Made by a program: the position numbers and the translations under genes | The notes under the pieces: model-generated | Databases searched by the model: none | What the model was told of the DNA's origin: nothing | The model's input: only the letters and a program-made list of their open reading frames with translations | From: Methanoculleus thermophilus | Lineage (GTDB): Archaea; Halobacteriota; Methanomicrobia; Methanomicrobiales; Methanoculleaceae | DNA length: 64,000 nt | Assembly: GCF_001571405.1 (NCBI RefSeq) | Contig: NZ_BCNX01000004.1 | Coordinates: 62,001 to 126,000 of the forward strand | Direction of reading: 5' to 3' | Part shown: positions 61,056 to 64,000 of the stretch, in pieces | Numbering within the stretch: position 1 is the first letter of the stretch | How the letters are laid out: every line of letters begins with the position of its first letter

Positions 61056-61490
61056 TTGGATCTATTCATGAAGTGTGCCATTGAGGAGGCAGAGGCGGGG
61101 CTGAGAGAAGGCGGGATCCCTATAGGGGCGGTGCTGGTCCGCGATGGTCGGATCATAGGGCGGGGCCGGAACCGGCGTGTCCAGTGTAACGACCCCCTCC
61201 TCCACGCCGAGATCGACTGTCTGAGAAACGCCGGGAGGATCCTGAACTACTCGGACTGCACCCTCTACTCCACGCTGATGCCCTGCTATCTCTGTGCGGG
61301 AGCGGTTGTCCAGTTCGGGATTGGGAAGGTCGTGGCGGGGGAGTCGGAGAACTTCCCGGGAGCACGGGAGTTTCTTGAGTCCCATGGGGTTGAGGTGCTC
61401 GATCTGGATCTTGATGTCTGCAAGACGATGATGCATGCGTTCATCGAGGCTCATCCCGACCTCTGGTATGAGGATATCGGGCTATTATGA
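61056..61490 (+). CDS. cytosine/nucleoside deaminase (CDA superfamily)
   Basis: Zinc deaminase of 144 residues. The metal site is LLHAEIDCL (His and catalytic Glu) plus MPCYLCAGAV (two Cys). The segment GGIPIGAVLVRDGRIIGRGRNRRVQ and the ending with ESHGVEVLDLDLD resemble the yeast-type cytosine deaminase group more than TadA, but the substrate (cytosine, guanine or a tRNA base) is not settled by sequence. Start: TTG 61056 follows GGTGGTG, but ATG 61068 is close. It ends 10 bases before the acetolactate decarboxylase frame. Confidence 0.85.
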   Translation: MDLFMKCAIEEAEAGLREGGIPIGAVLVRDGRIIGRGRNRRVQCNDPLLHAEIDCLRNAGRILNYSDCTLYSTLMPCYLCAGAVVQFGIGKVVAGESENFPGAREFLESHGVEVLDLDLDVCKTMMHAFIEAHPDLWYEDIGLL

Positions 61491-61500
61491 GCGGTTTTAC

Positions 61501-62333
61501 ATGAATAAACGGACATTATTTTATTATGGCGCTGCTGCTCTTGCCATCTCATTCTTTGCCGGGGTCTGCATCACCCTTATGATCGCACCAATCTTTGCCG
61601 GGCCCGATGACGAGATCGACCGTGAGAGGCTCTTTCAGGTCTCGACGATCGATGCGCTCCTGCAGGGCGTGTATGACGGGAGCATGACCTACGACGAACT
61701 CGCAACCTATGGGGACCTCGGGATCGGGTGCGCGATCGGCTCGACGGGGAACTCGTTGGGGTGGACGGCGAGTGGTATCTGATACGGGTCGATGGACGGG
61801 CCTACCCTGTCGCCGGGAACGCGACGACGCCGTTTGCAGCGACGACGTTCTTTAACCCGGATCTCTTTCTCGTTACCAGCGAGCCGATGAACCTCACCAG
61901 TCTCGGGCGCTGCCTGGAGGCGGAGCTCCCCTCAAAGAACCTCTTTTATGCGATCCGGATGGACGGCACCTTCCCGCGGGCGGTAACCCGGAGCGTGCCC
62001 GCCCAGGATAAGCCCTACCCGCGGCTGGCGGACGTGACGGCAAACCAGACGGTCTTTACCTTAGAGAACGTCACCGGAACCGCCGTCGGGTTCTGGGCAC
62101 CCAGGTTCGCAGAGGGTATCAACGTTCCCGGCTACCATCTCCACTTCATCACCGCCGACCGCACCGCCGGTGGGCACCTGCTTGAGATCGTTGTGCCCGC
62201 TGGCAGCATCGTTTCGGTCGACACTACGACGAGTTTCACCATGAGGCTTCCGGCGAGCGGAGACTTCTGGACGGTTGACCTATCCGAAGACCTCACAGAT
62301 GATCTCAAACAGGTGGAGTCTGTCAAAAAATGA
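61501..62333 (+). pseudogene. acetolactate decarboxylase, disrupted by a frameshift near 61727-61735
   Basis: Two overlapping frames make one protein. The first (ATG 61501) gives an N-terminal membrane segment, then LFQVSTIDALLQGVYDG and DELATYGDLGIG; the second resumes with DRLDGELVGVDGEWY through to 62333. The join needs one base to be lost or gained around 61727-61735. The second part holds the zinc ligands of AlsD-type enzymes: HLHF and GGH, and the Arg in WAPRF. The family turns acetolactate into acetoin. Signal-anchor at residues 10-32 suggests an exported form. The break may be a real mutation, a sequencing error or, less likely, programmed. Confidence 0.85.
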
Positions 62334-62336
62334 GGG

Positions 62337-62786
62337 TTATCTGACGACGAGCAGCGGCGGCTTGACCGCGCCGCCGATCTGTTCGAGCAGGGCGCTGATC
62401 CGGTTCTTTCCGCTCCGACCGAAAGCGCCCATCACGACCAGACCGTATCCGCCGGAGTTTGCCTCCTTGATGACCTCATCCCGGATATTGCCCTCGACAA
62501 TCTTTCCCGAACAGAGGATCTTCTCCCCCCGGTATCGTGTGAGGATGTTGTTCTGATCGTCCGCGATGCTCTTCTTCATATCGTTCCAGATCCGGCCCTC
62601 ATAATCCTTCAACATCTCGCAGATACCGCTTTGCGTGCAGAAGTTGAACGCCATCGCTTTGGCCTCAGCGATATCCAGGACTGAGAAGAGGACGACCTCG
62701 GCATTCTTCCGCTTTGCCAGTTTGATCGCGTGGAGAGCCGCTTTCTGGCTCCACTTTGACCCATCGATGAGCACGAGTATCTTCAT
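62337..62786 (-). CDS. universal stress protein, UspA family
   Basis: A 149-residue protein of the Rossmann-like USP fold: N-terminal KILVLIDGSKWSQKAALHAIKLAKR and C-terminal GLVVMGAFGRSGKNRISAL with the ATP-binding Gly-x-x-Gly pattern, though the usual Ser/Thr after the final Gly is not at its place. The start ATG 62786 has a GGTG ribosome-binding site; the GTG at 62795 would overlap the transporter stop by four bases. It lies downstream of the NhaD-like transporter and is probably co-transcribed with it. Confidence 0.88.
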   Translation of the reverse strand: MKILVLIDGSKWSQKAALHAIKLAKRKNAEVVLFSVLDIAEAKAMAFNFCTQSGICEMLKDYEGRIWNDMKKSIADDQNNILTRYRGEKILCSGKIVEGNIRDEVIKEANSGGYGLVVMGAFGRSGKNRISALLEQIGGAVKPPLLVVR

Positions 62787-62791
62787 ACTAT

Positions 62792-64000
62792 TCACACCAC
62801 AAATTTCAACCAGAGTATTCCAAACCCTACCGCTACCGTCAGGAAGAGCACGAGCATTCCAACTTTGAGGAAGTCAATGAACGTGATGCCGATCCCTTCC
62901 CGCTCGGCGATACCGATGACGACGACGTTTGCCGATGCTCCAATGGCGGTGCCGTTGCCGCCAAGGCACGCACCGAGGGCAAGCGACCACCAGAGCGGGT
63001 AGATGTCCATCGTCGATCCGAGGTCGTGGATGAGCGGGATCATCGCCGCGGTCAGGGGGATGTTGTCCACGATTGCCGAGGCGATGGCCGCAAACCAGGT
63101 CACTATGAACATCGCCTCCCCGGTCGAGTCGACGTTCTCGATCATGATCGCGGCGATGCTCGATATGACGCCGGTCTCGACGAGGGCGCCGACGATGACG
63201 AAGAGTCCGCCGAAGAAGAAGAGGGCGGGCCACTCGACTTTCTCAAAGATCTCCTCAGGCGACTGCCGGCTCCAGAAGAGGAGGATCGCCGCCCCGATAA
63301 GGGCCACCTCTGCGGGTTCAAGCCCCATCGCCGGGTCGACGAACGGCAGTACAATATGCAGGATCTCCCCGATTCGGTCGTGGACAAAGAAGAGGAGAAC
63401 CACGAAGGCGATCACGGCCACCGACTTGTTGAAGAGGGACCGGTCGACGATAGCCGCCCGTTCGTCAAGTCCCTCAAGTACCCTGATCATCTCCTGGCGC
63501 TCACTGGGGTTCACCTTCATGGACCGACCATAGATGGCGTACATCAACCCGATGAGGATGACCATATCGATGACCATGATGGGCCCAAGGTGGATCAGGA
63601 ACTCGTTGAACGTCAGTCCTGCAGAGGATGCAATCATGATGTTCGGCGGGTCCCCGATGAGCGTCGCCGCCCCGCCAATGTTCGAGGCAAAGATCTCCGT
63701 GACCAGGAACGGGACGGGGTTGAGGTTCATCACCCTCGCGATGTAGAGGAGCATCGGGGTGAGAAGAAGAACAGTGGTGACGTTGTCAAGAAACGCGCTC
63801 ACGATCGCCGTTACGGCCGCAAAGAGGACGAGAACCTTGATCGGGCTGCCTTTAGCGAGTTTTGCTGTCCGTATTGCAATATATTCAAAGAGACCGCTGC
63901 CGCGGGCGGTATTGACGATGATCATCATCCCGAGGAGCAGAAAGATTGTCCCGAAGTCGATATGGTGAAGAAGTGCATCCCAGGGGACGATCCCGACGAA
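62792..64000 (-). CDS. NhaD/ArsB-type ion transporter, 5'-truncated by the window edge
   Basis: Ion transporter superfamily protein; 402 codons are in the window and the open frame continues past the right edge, so the N-terminus is missing. The frame reads directly through position 64000 (DALLHHIDFGTIFLLLG). Family landmarks are SAFLDNVTTVLLLTPM, ASNIGGAATLIGDPPNIMIAS and the mirrored second half ending with a NIPLTAAMIPLIHDLG and GNGTAIGASANVVVIGIAE, the inverted-repeat sodium or oxyanion sites. It has about ten transmembrane helices here. It is either a Na+/H+ exchanger (NhaD) or an arsenite pump-like permease; no arsenic genes are nearby, so the first is likelier. Confidence 0.88.
   Translation of the reverse strand, partial: FVGIVPWDALLHHIDFGTIFLLLGMMIIVNTARGSGLFEYIAIRTAKLAKGSPIKVLVLFAAVTAIVSAFLDNVTTVLLLTPMLLYIARVMNLNPVPFLVTEIFASNIGGAATLIGDPPNIMIASSAGLTFNEFLIHLGPIMVIDMVILIGLMYAIYGRSMKVNPSERQEMIRVLEGLDERAAIVDRSLFNKSVAVIAFVVLLFFVHDRIGEILHIVLPFVDPAMGLEPAEVALIGAAILLFWSRQSPEEIFEKVEWPALFFFGGLFVIVGALVETGVISSIAAIMIENVDSTGEAMFIVTWFAAIASAIVDNIPLTAAMIPLIHDLGSTMDIYPLWWSLALGACLGGNGTAIGASANVVVIGIAEREGIGITFIDFLKVGMLVLFLTVAVGFGILWLKFVV

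Noticed and set aside
61435-61500. Earlier start for the acetolactate decarboxylase frame
   Set aside because: These codons overlap the deaminase end; ATG 61501 starts directly at the membrane segment.
1-64000. CRISPR arrays, rRNA, insertion sequences or prophage
   Set aside because: No regularly spaced repeats, rRNA segments, transposase motifs or structural phage genes were seen on reading both strands. A sensitive search could still find short remnants.

Overview
The window is chromosomal DNA of a methanogenic archaeon of the order Methanomicrobiales. The gene style fits Methanoculleus or a close relative; that genus assignment is an inference from gene content and the fairly high GC. Archaeal markers seen directly are geranylgeranylglyceryl phosphate synthase (ether lipids), archaeal-type threonyl-tRNA synthetase, family B DNA polymerase, archaeal topoisomerase IA, an XPD-type iron-sulfur helicase, indolepyruvate:ferredoxin oxidoreductase, GatCAB, and a MEDS-domain sensor typical of methanogens and methylotrophs. 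No rRNA, CRISPR array, intact insertion sequence or prophage was seen.

Layout. 1-0.6 kb: two small overlapping minus-strand ORFs with good ribosome-binding sites. 0.8-8.5 kb: XerA-type recombinase, then a surface-polysaccharide region (sugar-nucleotide epimerase, TPR protein, GDP-mannose pyrophosphorylase, tRNA-Gln, flippase, FemAB/GNAT-like transferase), with AT-richer DNA after the tRNA. 9-14.5 kb: enolase, cation/proton antiporter, ferritin-like protein, ThrRS. 14.6-23.4 kb: a tight minus-strand gene run (AsnB-like, gatC, gatA, gatB, topA, GGGP synthase, TrmJ-like methylase, dCTP deaminase). 24-27 kb: purB, corA, small membrane protein. 27.2-31.3 kb: XPD-like helicase overlapping an alkyltransferase, then ketopantoate reductase and a MobA-like nucleotidyltransferase. 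31.6-40.4 kb: secreted beta-propeller, pyrD-pyrK, malate dehydrogenase overlapping DNA polymerase B, a catalytically altered S24/S26-fold protein and a bactofilin-like membrane protein. 41-45.5 kb: Rsm22-like methyltransferase, iorA-iorB, two tRNA-Ile genes. 46-51.6 kb: ABC-2 exporter, serine hydrolase, SerRS, two hypotheticals. 51.6-54.6 kb: znuABC-type metal importer with a DtxR-like regulator and a candidate operator. 54.7-58.5 kb: MtaB-type tRNA methylthiotransferase and a complete NAD de novo set (nadX-nadA-nadC). 58.5-64 kb: MEDS sensor, hypothetical, HEAT-repeat protein behind a perfect palindrome, cytosine-deaminase-like enzyme, frameshifted acetolactate decarboxylase, UspA and a NhaD/ArsB-type transporter cut by the window edge.

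Most of the window is housekeeping. The items most worth a second look are the frameshifted acetolactate decarboxylase, the AsnB-like gene lacking the glutaminase nucleophile in the GatCAB run, the S24/S26-fold protein without its serine, the palindrome over the HEAT-protein promoter, the metal-regulator operator, the small overlapping ORFs at the left edge, and a possible RadC remnant. I did not find a convincing new multi-gene system.
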